This document shows positions 27,471-37,141 of a stretch of DNA of 64,000 nucleotides, in pieces (within the stretch, counting starts at the first letter, position 1; each line of letters opens with the position of its first letter). The stretch is from Thiohalophilus sp. (GTDB taxonomy: Bacteria > Pseudomonadota > Gammaproteobacteria > UBA6429 > Thiohalophilaceae). The notes beneath the pieces were generated by a model. The model did no database searches. It was not told the origin of the DNA and saw nothing but the letters and a program-made list of their open reading frames with translations. The position numbers were made by a program, and so were the translations under genes. The stretch is taken from NCBI RefSeq assembly GCF_034521165.1, contig NZ_JAXHMV010000011.1, positions 1 to 64,000 of the forward strand, written 5' to 3'.

Positions 27471-28511
27471 ATGCCGGTTACTGCAAACGGACTGTGGGAT
27501 GAGCTGATCAGCTGGGACAACCTGGTGCAGGCCTACCAGGACGCGCGCCGGGGCAAACGCTACAAGCCCGACGTGCTGCGGTTCCATCGTCACTGGGAAG
27601 AGCGGCTGCTGAACATCCACAACCACCTGGTCTGGGGCAGCTGGCAACCGCAACCGTTCAGCGCCTTCCCGGTGTACGAACCCAAGGAGCGGCTCATCGA
27701 GGCGCCGGCCTTTGCCGACCGCGTGGTGCACCACGCCCTGCATCGCATCGTGGAGCCACACTTCGAGCGCCGCTTCATCCACCACAGCTACGCCTGCCGC
27801 AAGGGCAAAGGCACGCACGCCGCCTGCCACGCCGTGCAGCGCCTGCTGCGTCGTGGCCAGCGCCGGTGGGGCAAAGTGTTTGTACTGCAGGCGGATATCC
27901 GCCGCTACTTCCCGCACATCCGCCACGACCGGCTGCTGCAACAGATTCGCCAGACCATCAGCGACCCGCGCGCGGTCGACCTGTGGGCACAAATCATCAC
28001 CGCCAACGGTGCCGACGGCGTCGGCCTGCCCATCGGCGCACTCACCTCGCAACTGGGCGCCAACCTGTACCTGGACGAACTAGACCACCACGTCACCGAC
28101 CACCTCGGCCACGGCAGCTATGTGCGCTACATGGACGACTGGATCATCCTCGGCCCGGACAAACAACAGCTCAAGGCGTTGCTGGGCAACGAACAGACTG
28201 GCTCCGTGCCGAACTGGGGCTGCGGCTATCCAAATGGTCCGATCTACCCGGCCGCCCAGGGCATCGACTTCGCCGGCTACCGCACCTGGGCCAGCCACAT
28301 CAAACCGAGAAAACGCAACACCCGCCGCGCCCGCCGCCGCCTGCGACAACTCACCGCCGGCTACACCGCAGGCCGCGTCGACCTGCAAACACTCCACGCC
28401 TCCGCCGCCAGCTTCGTCGGCTACACAAAACACTGCCAGGGGCGGGTGACGATGGAGGGGATACTGGCGGAACTGTCTAATATTTACGGCAACACAACTC
28501 TAACGGGTTGA
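27471..28511 (+). CDS. DGR reverse transcriptase
   Basis: 346 residues, ATG behind AAAGGG. RT blocks in order: KPDVLRFHRHWEERLLNI, HHALHRIVEPHFERRFIHHS, VLQADIRRYFPHI (motif with the first catalytic Asp), GLPIGALTSQLGANLYLDEL (DGR-type SQ in motif 4), YVRYMDDWIIL (catalytic YxDD) and IDFAGYRTWASHI. Between about 28195 and 28250 two opposite shifts replace WLRAELGLRLSKW-type text of the other frame with GSVPNWGCGYPNG, so the frame stays open but the segment is altered. It copies TR RNA with adenine errors into VR. Confidence 0.9.
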   Translation: MPVTANGLWDELISWDNLVQAYQDARRGKRYKPDVLRFHRHWEERLLNIHNHLVWGSWQPQPFSAFPVYEPKERLIEAPAFADRVVHHALHRIVEPHFERRFIHHSYACRKGKGTHAACHAVQRLLRRGQRRWGKVFVLQADIRRYFPHIRHDRLLQQIRQTISDPRAVDLWAQIITANGADGVGLPIGALTSQLGANLYLDELDHHVTDHLGHGSYVRYMDDWIILGPDKQQLKALLGNEQTGSVPNWGCGYPNGPIYPAAQGIDFAGYRTWASHIKPRKRNTRRARRRLRQLTAGYTAGRVDLQTLHASAASFVGYTKHCQGRVTMEGILAELSNIYGNTTLTG

Positions 28512-28589
28512 TTTACAAGACATTCAATAAAACCACATGTTAGACAAAAAATAGCGCAATTATTTGATTATTAACATTAATTGCGCCGT

Positions 28590-28634
28590 CTGTTAATCAC
28601 TGGGTCGGCGGTTCGAGCCCGTCCCGGGGAGCCA
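28590..28634 (+). other. Prophage attachment site: 3' half of tRNA-Asn(GTT)
   Basis: The segment starts at the anticodon loop CTGTTAA and includes a T arm (stem GGCGG/CCGTC, loop TTCGAGC), an acceptor strand CCGGGGA, discriminator G and CCA. It matches the 3' part of a gammaproteobacterial tRNA-Asn. The bases just upstream cannot form the 5' anticodon stem, so only the att core copy is present. It lies about 80 bases after the reverse transcriptase and marks the right prophage end. Confidence 0.72.
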
Positions 28635-28885
28635 TTTCCTAGCCCCTCCAGTTTTCCTGACATTGATATCCTGCTGTAAACCAGCTGGAATGGCATCGCT
28701 GACTGGTTCCAGGTTCTAGCTGCTAGGTCCTAGTATCTAGAAACTAGCCCCTGGCCCCTATTTTTACCGGGGAGCCATTTCCTAACCCCTCCCGTTTTCG
28801 CTTATTTTGATTTCCTGCTGTTTCCACCTACTGCGGCTTCGCTGACCGGGTCCAGTTTCCAGGTGCTAGCTGCCAGGTCCTGAAA
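28624..28885. repeat. 143-bp-spaced direct duplication containing the tRNA 3' end
   Basis: CCGGGGAGCCATTTCCT at 28624 recurs at 28767, and similarity continues for about 110 bases in each copy with many substitutions (CCTGCTG, GCTGACYGGKTCCAG, GTGCTAGCTGC-type text). Copy 2 retains only the last 11 bases of the tRNA. The unit is probably an old tandem duplication next to the integration site. Confidence 0.6.
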
Positions 28886-29181
28886 AAAAGTTGGCAGTCA
28901 TCAGATGACAGTTGGCAGTCGAAAGTCGTTAAGAGAGTCGCCGTAGGTCACATTGGCGAAGCCTATGTGACGATTCCCGGTCTACGAGAGCGAAGTAGGC
29001 AGCCTTCAGTTGGCAGAAAAGCGAAGTTGGCGGTCATCAGCTGGCAGTTGACAGTAAAAGATACTGAATCAGGATTTTACCAACTAAGCACTAAGCACTC
29101 AGAACTCATCCCTGATCGGACATCATCGCGGCGCAGCCGCTCCTACGGCTGCTGACTGCAAACTGCGACTGCCAACTTTGT
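28880..29181. repeat. Heptamer arrays and REP downstream of the prophage
   Basis: No gene is supported. Arrays of the GGCAGTT type lie at 28889-28925 and 29024-29056. An ACTAAGC/ACTCAGA array lies at 29083-29108 and a REP half (GCGGCGCAGCCGCTCCTAC) near 29130. The stretch closes with CTGCCAACTTTG at 29169-29180, directly at the 3' end of the pseudopilin gene. Confidence 0.7.
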
Positions 29182-29781
29182 TCAACATTCCAGCGGTGCT
29201 CCATTGGCCTTGACCCGGCTGCTGCGCACGCGACCGGTTTTCATCAGGATCAGGGCACGGGCATTATCGGGGTAATGTGGATCGCAGAGGGTGAAGGTGC
29301 CGTTGGTACGGGTCATGCCGCTGGGCCGGTAGGTGATGTAATGCCGGGAGCCGAAGGCGGCGTAGGTGAGCGTCTGGCCGGCGCTGCCGGGGCCGCTGTG
29401 CTGGATAATCGGTTCATCGTCGCTGCGTCGGCGGTCGTGATCCCGATCGACGAAGACAATCCAGCCATCGTGCCAGCTGGCCCCCTTGCGCTGGCAGTAT
29501 TCTCCACCCGGGCTTTTGCAGAGTACAACATGCTGATTGCGTTTGATCGCTTCCGAGCGCGAGAGCGCCAGGCTCGCGGCCAGGTTGTTCATCCGGGCGA
29601 CCCCGCGTTCCGAGGAGAGAAACGGCCCCAGGGACGGCACGCCGAGACTGAGCAAAATTGACGCTATCGCGATGACGACAATCAGCTCCAGCAGCGTGAA
29701 GCCACGAGAAGCGATAAAAGAATTTGAATGCCCGCCACCGCGATCCATGCGGCAACGGGGCTTGGTGTGTATGACATCCAT
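29182..29781 (-). CDS. GspH/FimT-family pseudopilin
   Basis: 199 residues. After a short basic leader comes the type IV prepilin cleavage motif RGFTLLELIVVIAIASILLS (residues about 26-45), with Glu at +5. A beta-rich pilin head follows, with RSEAIKRNQHVVLCKS and DGWIVFVDRDHD, typical of FimT/GspH minor pilins, and a C-terminal cysteine (PLEC). It is exported, cleaved by a prepilin peptidase and assembled at the tip of type IV pili or a type II secretion pseudopilus. No other pilus gene lies in the window. Confidence 0.82.
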   Translation of the reverse strand: MDVIHTKPRCRMDRGGGHSNSFIASRGFTLLELIVVIAIASILLSLGVPSLGPFLSSERGVARMNNLAASLALSRSEAIKRNQHVVLCKSPGGEYCQRKGASWHDGWIVFVDRDHDRRRSDDEPIIQHSGPGSAGQTLTYAAFGSRHYITYRPSGMTRTNGTFTLCDPHYPDNARALILMKTGRVRSSRVKANGAPLEC

Positions 29782-31087
29782 GTCAACCCCCCACGTCCTT
29801 GTTGGGAATTAACTTACGCCATCGACCGGGAAAGAGGAAGCGCCAGCCTGTAGGATAACGCAGTCAGTTTGTGTAGGAATCGGCTGAAATTTTTGTAGGA
29901 CAAAGACTACAAAAGAGAAGTTGGCAGTTTGCAGTCGCAGTTGGCAGCTATGGCCTTCGGCCGGGACGAGGGCCGAGGAAGGAACAATCCAGCCCACCAG
30001 ATTTGTAGGAGCGGCTGCGCCGCGATGGGCCTTGCAAGAGCGAAGTTGGCAGTTTGCAGTCGGCAGTTGGCACCCCTGGCCTTCGGCCGGGACGAGGGAC
30101 GAGGAAAATCTACACCGGGTTTACCTGGTCGGTAGGAGCGGGCTTTGACCGCGATGGGCGTGTCTGTTCCCGTGATCTCTCGCGCCAGAGGCGCTCCTAC
30201 AAGCTTTGAATATCGAGTTATAAGGTCTTTCCTCGTACCTCGTGACTCATACCTCGACACTGCGTCCGAAGGACGGCGGGAGCGGGGTTTGGCCGCCACT
30301 CCGGTATCGGCACGGCAATCGCGCCCGCGGGGCGCTCCTACAGGTCCATCAGGCGCTGGGCGCCTGAAGGACAGGGGCGAGCGACGAGGAAGGAACAATC
30401 CAGCCCGCCAGATTTGTAGGAGCGGCTGCGCCGCGATGGGCCTTGCAAGAGCGAAGTTGGCAGTTTGCAGTCGGCAGTTGGCACCCCTGGCCTTCGGTCG
30501 GGACGAGGGACGAGGAAAATCTACACCGGGTTTACCTGGTCGGTAGGAGCGGGCTTTGACCGCGATGGGCGTGTCTGTTCCCGTGATCTCTCGCGCCAGA
30601 GGCGCTCCTACAAGCTTTGAATATCGAGTTATAAGGTCTTTCCTCGTACCTCGTACCTCGTCACTTGTACCCTGACACTGCGTCCGGAGGACGGCGGGAG
30701 CGGGGTTTGGCCGAGCCCCCGGTATCGGCGGGCAATCGCGCCCGCGGGGCGCTCCTACAGGTCCATCAGGCGCTGGTGTGTCTGAAGGACAGGGACGAGT
30801 TACGAGGGGCGAGGAAAATCTACACCGTGTTGGTCTGGTCGGTAGGAGCGGCTGCGCCGCGATGGGCCTTGCCGGGTGGCACGATCGGTCGCGCCGGAGG
30901 CGCTCCTACAAGCTCTGAATGCCGGGTTATAAGATGCTTTCCTCGTACCTCGTCACTCGTACCTCGACACTGCGTCCGGAGGACGGCGGGAGCGGGGTTT
31001 GGCCGAGACCCCGGTATTCGGCGGGCAATCGCGCCCGCGGGGCGCTCCTACAACTGAAAACTGCCAGCTGCAAACTGCCAACTTCGG
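29782..31087. repeat. Composite repeat block with a 411-bp tandem duplication
   Basis: No gene is supported; open frames here are translated repeats. CGAGGAAGGAACAATCC at 29974 recurs at 30385, and the roughly 410-base units are almost identical, with a shortened third unit from about 30790. Each unit combines GTAGGAGCGGCTGCGCCGCGA-type REP halves facing each other, a GCAGTTGGCAG heptamer array, CCTCGTACCTCG heptamers and a CACTGCGTCCGGAGGACG element. The block ends CTGCCAACTTCGG at the aminotransferase stop. Confidence 0.8.
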
Positions 31088-32329
31088 TTAATTGCTAACT
31101 TGTTTTATCCTCTTCACCGCTTCCTGAAGATTATCCAGGCTGGTCGCAAAGGAGAGCCGCATGTTGCCGGGGCTGCCGAAGGCGGAGCCGGGGACCATGG
31201 CGACGCCGGCTTTGTCGAGCAGGAATTCGGCCAGGCCGATGTCGTCGTTGATGCCCTCGAGTCGCTCGATCAGGCCGGCCATGTCGGGGAAGGCGTAGAA
31301 GGTGCCCTGGCCGGGCAGGCAGCTGATGCCCTCGATCTGGTTGAGTTCGTCGACCAGGTAATCGTGGCGGGTCTTGAAGGCCTGGCACATTTCCCCGATG
31401 CAGCTCTGGTCCCCGTCCAGCGCGGCCTGGGCGGCGACCTGGGAGATGGAGGTGGGGTTGGAGGTGCTCTGGGACTGGATTTTCTTCATTGCCTTGATAA
31501 TCGGCTCCGGCCCGGCCGCGTAGCCGATGCGCCAGCCGGTCATCGAATAGGCCTTGGAAACGCCATTTAACACAATGGTCCGCTCGTACAGGTCCGGGCA
31601 GGCGTTGACGATGTTGCAGAACGGCTCGTCGCGCCAGAGGATATGCTCGTACATGTCGTCGGTGGCGATCAGCACCTGCGGATGGGCGCGCAGCACCGCG
31701 CCCAGCGTCTCCAGCTCGGCCTTCGTATAGGCCATGCCGGTGGGGTTGGAGGGGCTGTTGAGTACCAGCAGGCGGGTGTTGTGGTTGATGGCCGCTTCCA
31801 GCTGCTCGGGGGTGATCTTGAACTGCTGCTCGATCCCGGTGTCCATAATCACCGGCTTGCCGTCGGCCAGCAGCACCATATCGGGATACGAGACCCAGTA
31901 GGGCGCCGGGATCAGCACCTCGTCGCCGCTATCGAGCAGCGCCTGGGCCAGGTTGTAGAAGCTCTGCTTGCCGCCGCAGGAGACCAGCACCTGGTCCGGC
32001 ACATAATCGAGCCGGTTGTCGCGGATGAACTTGGTGATAATCGCCTGCTTGAGGCCGGGCGTGCCGTCCACCGCGGTGTACTTGGTAAAGCCGTCGCGGA
32101 TCGCCTGGATCGCAGCTTCCTTGATGTGATCGGGGGTGTCAAAATCGGGCTCGCCGGCGCCGAGGCCGATAATGTCCTTGCCCTGGGCCTTGAGTTCGTT
32201 GGCCAGCGCGGTGACCGCGAGGGTGGGGGAGGGCTTGATGCGTTGTACCCGGGCGGAGAGCTTGATATCCAATGTAGCGGCCTCATCGACAGCGTTGCTT
32301 GACAAAGGCGTGTAATATACTGGAAACAC
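31088..32329 (-). CDS. Aspartate/aromatic-type aminotransferase (class I, PLP)
   Basis: Up to 413 residues. The fold proper begins LDIKLSARVQRIKPSPTLAV, so a TTG at 32272 is a likely start and the 19 upstream residues may be untranslated. Motifs: GAGEPDFDTPDHI, LNSPSNPTGM, the PLP lysine in SKAYSMTGWRIGY, and the substrate-binding arginine in NMRLSFA near the end. It transfers amino groups between aspartate/glutamate and oxo acids in the cytosol. It is divergent from uvrB with about 17-75 bp between starts, so the promoters overlap. The full-length core is intact. Confidence 0.88.
   Translation of the reverse strand: MFPVYYTPLSSNAVDEAATLDIKLSARVQRIKPSPTLAVTALANELKAQGKDIIGLGAGEPDFDTPDHIKEAAIQAIRDGFTKYTAVDGTPGLKQAIITKFIRDNRLDYVPDQVLVSCGGKQSFYNLAQALLDSGDEVLIPAPYWVSYPDMVLLADGKPVIMDTGIEQQFKITPEQLEAAINHNTRLLVLNSPSNPTGMAYTKAELETLGAVLRAHPQVLIATDDMYEHILWRDEPFCNIVNACPDLYERTIVLNGVSKAYSMTGWRIGYAAGPEPIIKAMKKIQSQSTSNPTSISQVAAQAALDGDQSCIGEMCQAFKTRHDYLVDELNQIEGISCLPGQGTFYAFPDMAGLIERLEGINDDIGLAEFLLDKAGVAMVPGSAFGSPGNMRLSFATSLDNLQEAVKRIKQVSN
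32294..32321 (+). promoter_or_regulatory. Candidate promoter for uvrB
   Basis: GTTGCT (32294-32299) and TATACT (32316-32321) are separated by 16 bases, 25 bases ahead of the uvrB ATG. No clear LexA box is seen, so damage induction is not supported by the sequence. Confidence 0.35.
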
Positions 32330-32346
32330 TCCCCTGACTGAATCGC

Positions 32347-34425
<2,079 letters not shown>

Positions 34426-35233
34426 GAACAAGTGCTGAGTTCTTAGTTCTTAGTTCTTAGGACTGTTTGTTGTAGGAGGCGACTCCGTCGGCGACCGATC
34501 CTGCTAGCCGGCAAGGCCCATCGCGGCGTAGCCGCTCCTACCAACCAGGCCAATACGGTGTAGATTTTCCTCGTCCCTCGTAACTCGTCCCTTGGCCCTG
34601 TCCATCAGGCGCGCCAGCGCCTGAAGGACCTGTAGGAGCGCCTCCGGCGCGATAGGCCCATGCTACCGGCGACTCATCGCGGCGCAGCCGCTCCTACAAA
34701 TCGGGTGGGTTGATTGTTCCTTCCTCGTCCCTCGTCCCGGCCGAAGGCCAGAGCTGCCAACTGCAAACTGAAGTCTGCCAACTTGTTGTCAGTATTCTCC
34801 TACACCACTTTCAGCCAGTCCCTACAACACATTCAGCTTTGTCCTACAGCAATTTTGAAACAGGTTAACTAAGCTGTTTTTCAACAAGGACGTTACACGT
34901 GATAGGGATATCACACCCAAAAGCCCCGCCCGGCAAGGATGCCGCGGCGGGCATTTTTTTGCAGAGAAGAAAGTTGGCAGTCATCAGAGGGCAGTTTGCA
35001 GTCGTTAATCGTAAGTCATTAATTCGCTAGTTGACGGGGCATGCGCTCGATTTAGAATTTTGCCAACTGCTAACTTTGTTTTCACCCGCACCGAGCTTTT
35101 TAATTTGTTGCAAACTGACGACTGACAACGGCAAACCTTTTGTTCACTCAGCACTATTTCTTACGATTTACGATGCCTGATTTGCCTGCTAATATGGTAT
35201 ACATGTCAACCGCATGATTTTCAGGGTTACTCA
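34426..35233. repeat. Repeat-rich intergenic block after uvrB
   Basis: No gene is supported. It opens with AGTTCTTAGTTCTTAG heptamers at 34437-34460, then REP pairs near 34470-34540 and 34635-34700, ACTCGTCCCT heptamers and TTGCCAAC-type arrays. Compared with 29.8-31.1 kb the same elements run in the opposite orientation, so the aminotransferase-uvrB pair sits between inverted repeat blocks. A terminator lies at 34923-34960. Confidence 0.75.
34923..34960 (+). terminator. Rho-independent terminator in the uvrB downstream region
   Basis: GCCCCGCCCGGC (34923-34934) pairs with GCCGCGGCGGGC (34941-34952) with one bulge on each side. The loop is AAGGAT and seven T residues follow at 34954-34960. 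It is 500 bases beyond uvrB; the transcript it ends is uncertain. Confidence 0.6.
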
Positions 35234-35461
35234 ATGAGCAAACAAACCGCGGTCAGATTACCTGATGAGCTGAACGAGCGTCTGGTCGCCCTCGCGAAAC
35301 GAACCGGGCGCCCGGTCGCTTATTATATTCGCGAAGCGATCGAGGAACATCTGGAAGATCTGGAAGATATCTATCAGGCCGAACAGGTGCTGGAACGGCT
35401 GCGTCGTGGCGAAGAGCAGATCGTAGACGGCGAGGAATTCTGGCGTGACCTGGCGGATTAA
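35234..35461 (+). CDS. relB: RelB/ParD-like ribbon-helix-helix antitoxin
   Basis: 75 residues. The N-terminal ribbon-helix-helix (KQTAVRLPDELNERLVALAK, then RPVAYYIREAIEEHLED) binds operator DNA, and the acidic C-terminal tail should wrap the toxin. It overlaps the toxin gene by 17 bases, so it is translated first and coupled. A palindromic GTATAC-centred element (about 35194-35206) upstream is a possible operator. The module is expected to be autoregulated. Confidence 0.82.
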   Translation: MSKQTAVRLPDELNERLVALAKRTGRPVAYYIREAIEEHLEDLEDIYQAEQVLERLRRGEEQIVDGEEFWRDLAD

Positions 35462-35711
35462 GTACGCCCTGTCAGTTCAAAAATCAGTCACAAAGCTTAA
35501 CCCTCAGGTCCGCCAACGACTCCGGGACTACCTCGAAAAGCGCATCGCCAACCTGGATGATCCGCGCCATGTCGGAAAACCTCTCAAAGGGCAACATCGC
35601 GAGTTATGGCGTTACAGGGTCGGCGATTATCGAATCATTTGTGAAATACAGGACGACACGCTTGTCGTGCTTGTTATCCGGATCGGCCACCGGAAGGAAG
35701 TTTATCGCTAA
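35445..35711 (+). CDS. relE: RelE/ParE-family toxin
   Basis: 88 residues, basic. RelE-fold signature: IKYALSVQKSVTKLNPQVRQ, KPLKGQHRELWRYRVGDYRI and VVLVIRIGHRKEVYR. The conserved arginines and the terminal H-R-K-E-V-Y fit ribosome-dependent mRNA interferases. It is paired with the RelB-like antitoxin. The stop is followed at once by AAAAAGTTGGCAG, the edge of a repeat block. Confidence 0.85.
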   Translation: MTWRIKYALSVQKSVTKLNPQVRQRLRDYLEKRIANLDDPRHVGKPLKGQHRELWRYRVGDYRIICEIQDDTLVVLVIRIGHRKEVYR

Positions 35712-36449
35712 AAAGTTGGCAGAATTTTTTAGTTCTGAGTTCTTAGGGCTGTTTGTTGTAGGAGCGCCTCCGGCGCGAGGGATCACGGGAACAGAGGGCC
35801 CATCGCGGCGCAGCCGCTCCTACAAATCGGGTGGGTTGGATTGCTCCTTCCTCGTCGTCCCTGTCCTTCAGACGCACCAGCGCCTGAAGGACCTGCAGGC
35901 GCGCCCCACGGGCGCGATTGCCGCGCCGATGCCGGGGTCGCTTTCAAAGCTGCTCCCGGCGTCCTCCGGACGCAGTGTCGAGGTACGAGTGACGAGGTAC
36001 GAGGAAAGACCTTATAACTCGATATTCAGAGCTTGTAGGAGCGCCTCCGGCGCGAGAGATCACGGGAACAGACAGGCCCATCGCGGTCAAAGCCCGCTCC
36101 CGGCGTCCTCCGGACGCAGTGTCGAGGTACGAGTGACGAGGTACGAGGAAAACACTTTATAACTCGATAATCAGAGCTTGTAGGAGCGCCTCTGGCGCGA
36201 GAGATCACGGGAACAGACACGCCCATCGCGGTCAAAGCCCGCTCCTACCGACCAGGCCAAACATGGTGTAGATTTTCCTCGTCACTCGTCCTGGGCGAAG
36301 GCCAGGGCTGCCGACTGCAAACTACCAACTTCGCTCTTGCAAGGCCCATCGCGGCGCAGCCGCTCCTACAAATCGGGTGGGTTGGATTGTTCCTTCCTCG
36401 TCCCTGTCCTTCAGACGCACCAGCGCCTGAAGGACCTGTCTCTTGAAAA
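35712..36449. repeat. BIME-like units of about 145 bp plus heptamers
   Basis: No gene is supported. GCTTGTAGGAGCGCCTC occurs at 36031 and again at 36176, giving a 145-base tandem unit. The unit holds a REP (GCGCCTCCGGCGCGAG), GATCACGGGAACAGACA, an inverted REP half (ATCGCGGTCAAAGCCCGCTC), CGTCCTCCGGACGCAGTG, GAGGTACGAGTGACGAGG heptamers and CCTTATAACTCGATA. The same unit appears at 37.2-37.6 kb and, inverted, at 30.1-31.0 kb. Confidence 0.78.
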
Positions 36450-36483
36450 CACGTAATTCACGTGCTACACGTATTATCGTGTA
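36450..36483 (+). promoter_or_regulatory. Two perfect inverted repeats, probable TA operator
   Basis: CACGT-AATTC-ACGTG (36450-36464) and TACACG-TATTAT-CGTGTA (36466-36483) lie back to back just before the antitoxin start. The second contains a TATTAT -10-like core. This arrangement is typical of autoregulated toxin-antitoxin promoters. Confidence 0.6.
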
Positions 36484-36501
36484 ATCATGAGGTATCCGGC
36501 C

Positions 36502-36732
36502 ATGAAGCAGAATATTACCCTTTCAATTGACAAGGAAATTTTAACCCGACTCAAGGTGCTTGCAGCTCGACGTTCCACCTCTGTGACCCGTTTGTTGACC
36601 GACGAACTGGTTCAGATTGCGAAAAAGGCGGATCGCTACGAGCAGGGCCGGCGCCGCGCGCTGCATGCGCTGGAGACCGGATTTCACCTTGGCGGTCAGC
36701 CCGCCTCACGGGATGAGTTGCATGAGCGTTAG
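36502..36732 (+). CDS. vapB: VapB-type ribbon-helix-helix antitoxin
   Basis: About 76 residues from ATG 36502 (an in-frame ATG also exists at 36487). KQNITLSIDKEILTRLKVLA and RSTSVTRLLTDELVQIAKK form a ribbon-helix-helix DNA-binding domain. The C-terminal part is basic and helical. It overlaps the PIN toxin start by 11 bases. Twin palindromes immediately upstream are the likely autoregulatory operator. Confidence 0.8.
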   Translation: MKQNITLSIDKEILTRLKVLAARRSTSVTRLLTDELVQIAKKADRYEQGRRRALHALETGFHLGGQPASRDELHER

Positions 36733-37141
36733 GCAATTCGTTGACACCAACATCCTGCTCTATGCCCACGACCTTGATGCCGGCGACAAACATGATCGCG
36801 CCGCCGGCCTGATCCGCCGGTTATGGGAAAGCGGGGAGGGCGTACTGAGCGTTCAGGTTTTGCAGGAGTTCTATGTCAACATCACCCGCAAGATCCCCCA
36901 CCCCTTGCCATTGGCAAAAGCACGCGAACTGATCGGCGCCTATAGCGCGTGGCAGGTTGAATGCCCCGATGCGCAGACGGTACTGACCGCCTCGGAGATA
37001 CAGGAAAGAAACCAACTCTCGTTCTGGGACGCGATGATCGTTGCAGCCGCACTGCAAGGGAATGCGGATACCCTCCTCTCAGAGGACATGAACCACGGAC
37101 AGGTGGTCGAAGGCCTGCGTATCGAGAATCCGTTGTTATAA
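36722..37141 (+). CDS. vapC: VapC-type PIN-domain toxin
   Basis: 139 residues. PIN-domain acidic residues are visible: FVDTNILLYAHD (first Asp), VLQEFY (Glu), SFWDAMIVAAAL (Asp) and LLSEDMNHG (last Asp), spaced as in VapC ribonucleases. It is expected to cleave tRNA or rRNA when freed from VapB. Followed 2 bases after the stop by an AAAAAGTTTGCAG heptamer array. Confidence 0.87.
   Translation: MSVRQFVDTNILLYAHDLDAGDKHDRAAGLIRRLWESGEGVLSVQVLQEFYVNITRKIPHPLPLAKARELIGAYSAWQVECPDAQTVLTASEIQERNQLSFWDAMIVAAALQGNADTLLSEDMNHGQVVEGLRIENPLL

Noticed and set aside
28590..28634. Functional tRNA-Asn gene at the prophage end
   Set aside because: Only the part from the anticodon loop onward is present; the upstream bases cannot pair to form the 5' half.
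30145..30546. Open frames of 70-130 codons in the repeat blocks (29.9-31 kb, 35.5-38 kb)
   Set aside because: They are translations of REP and heptamer repeats, recur with each repeat copy, and lack any gene-like start region.
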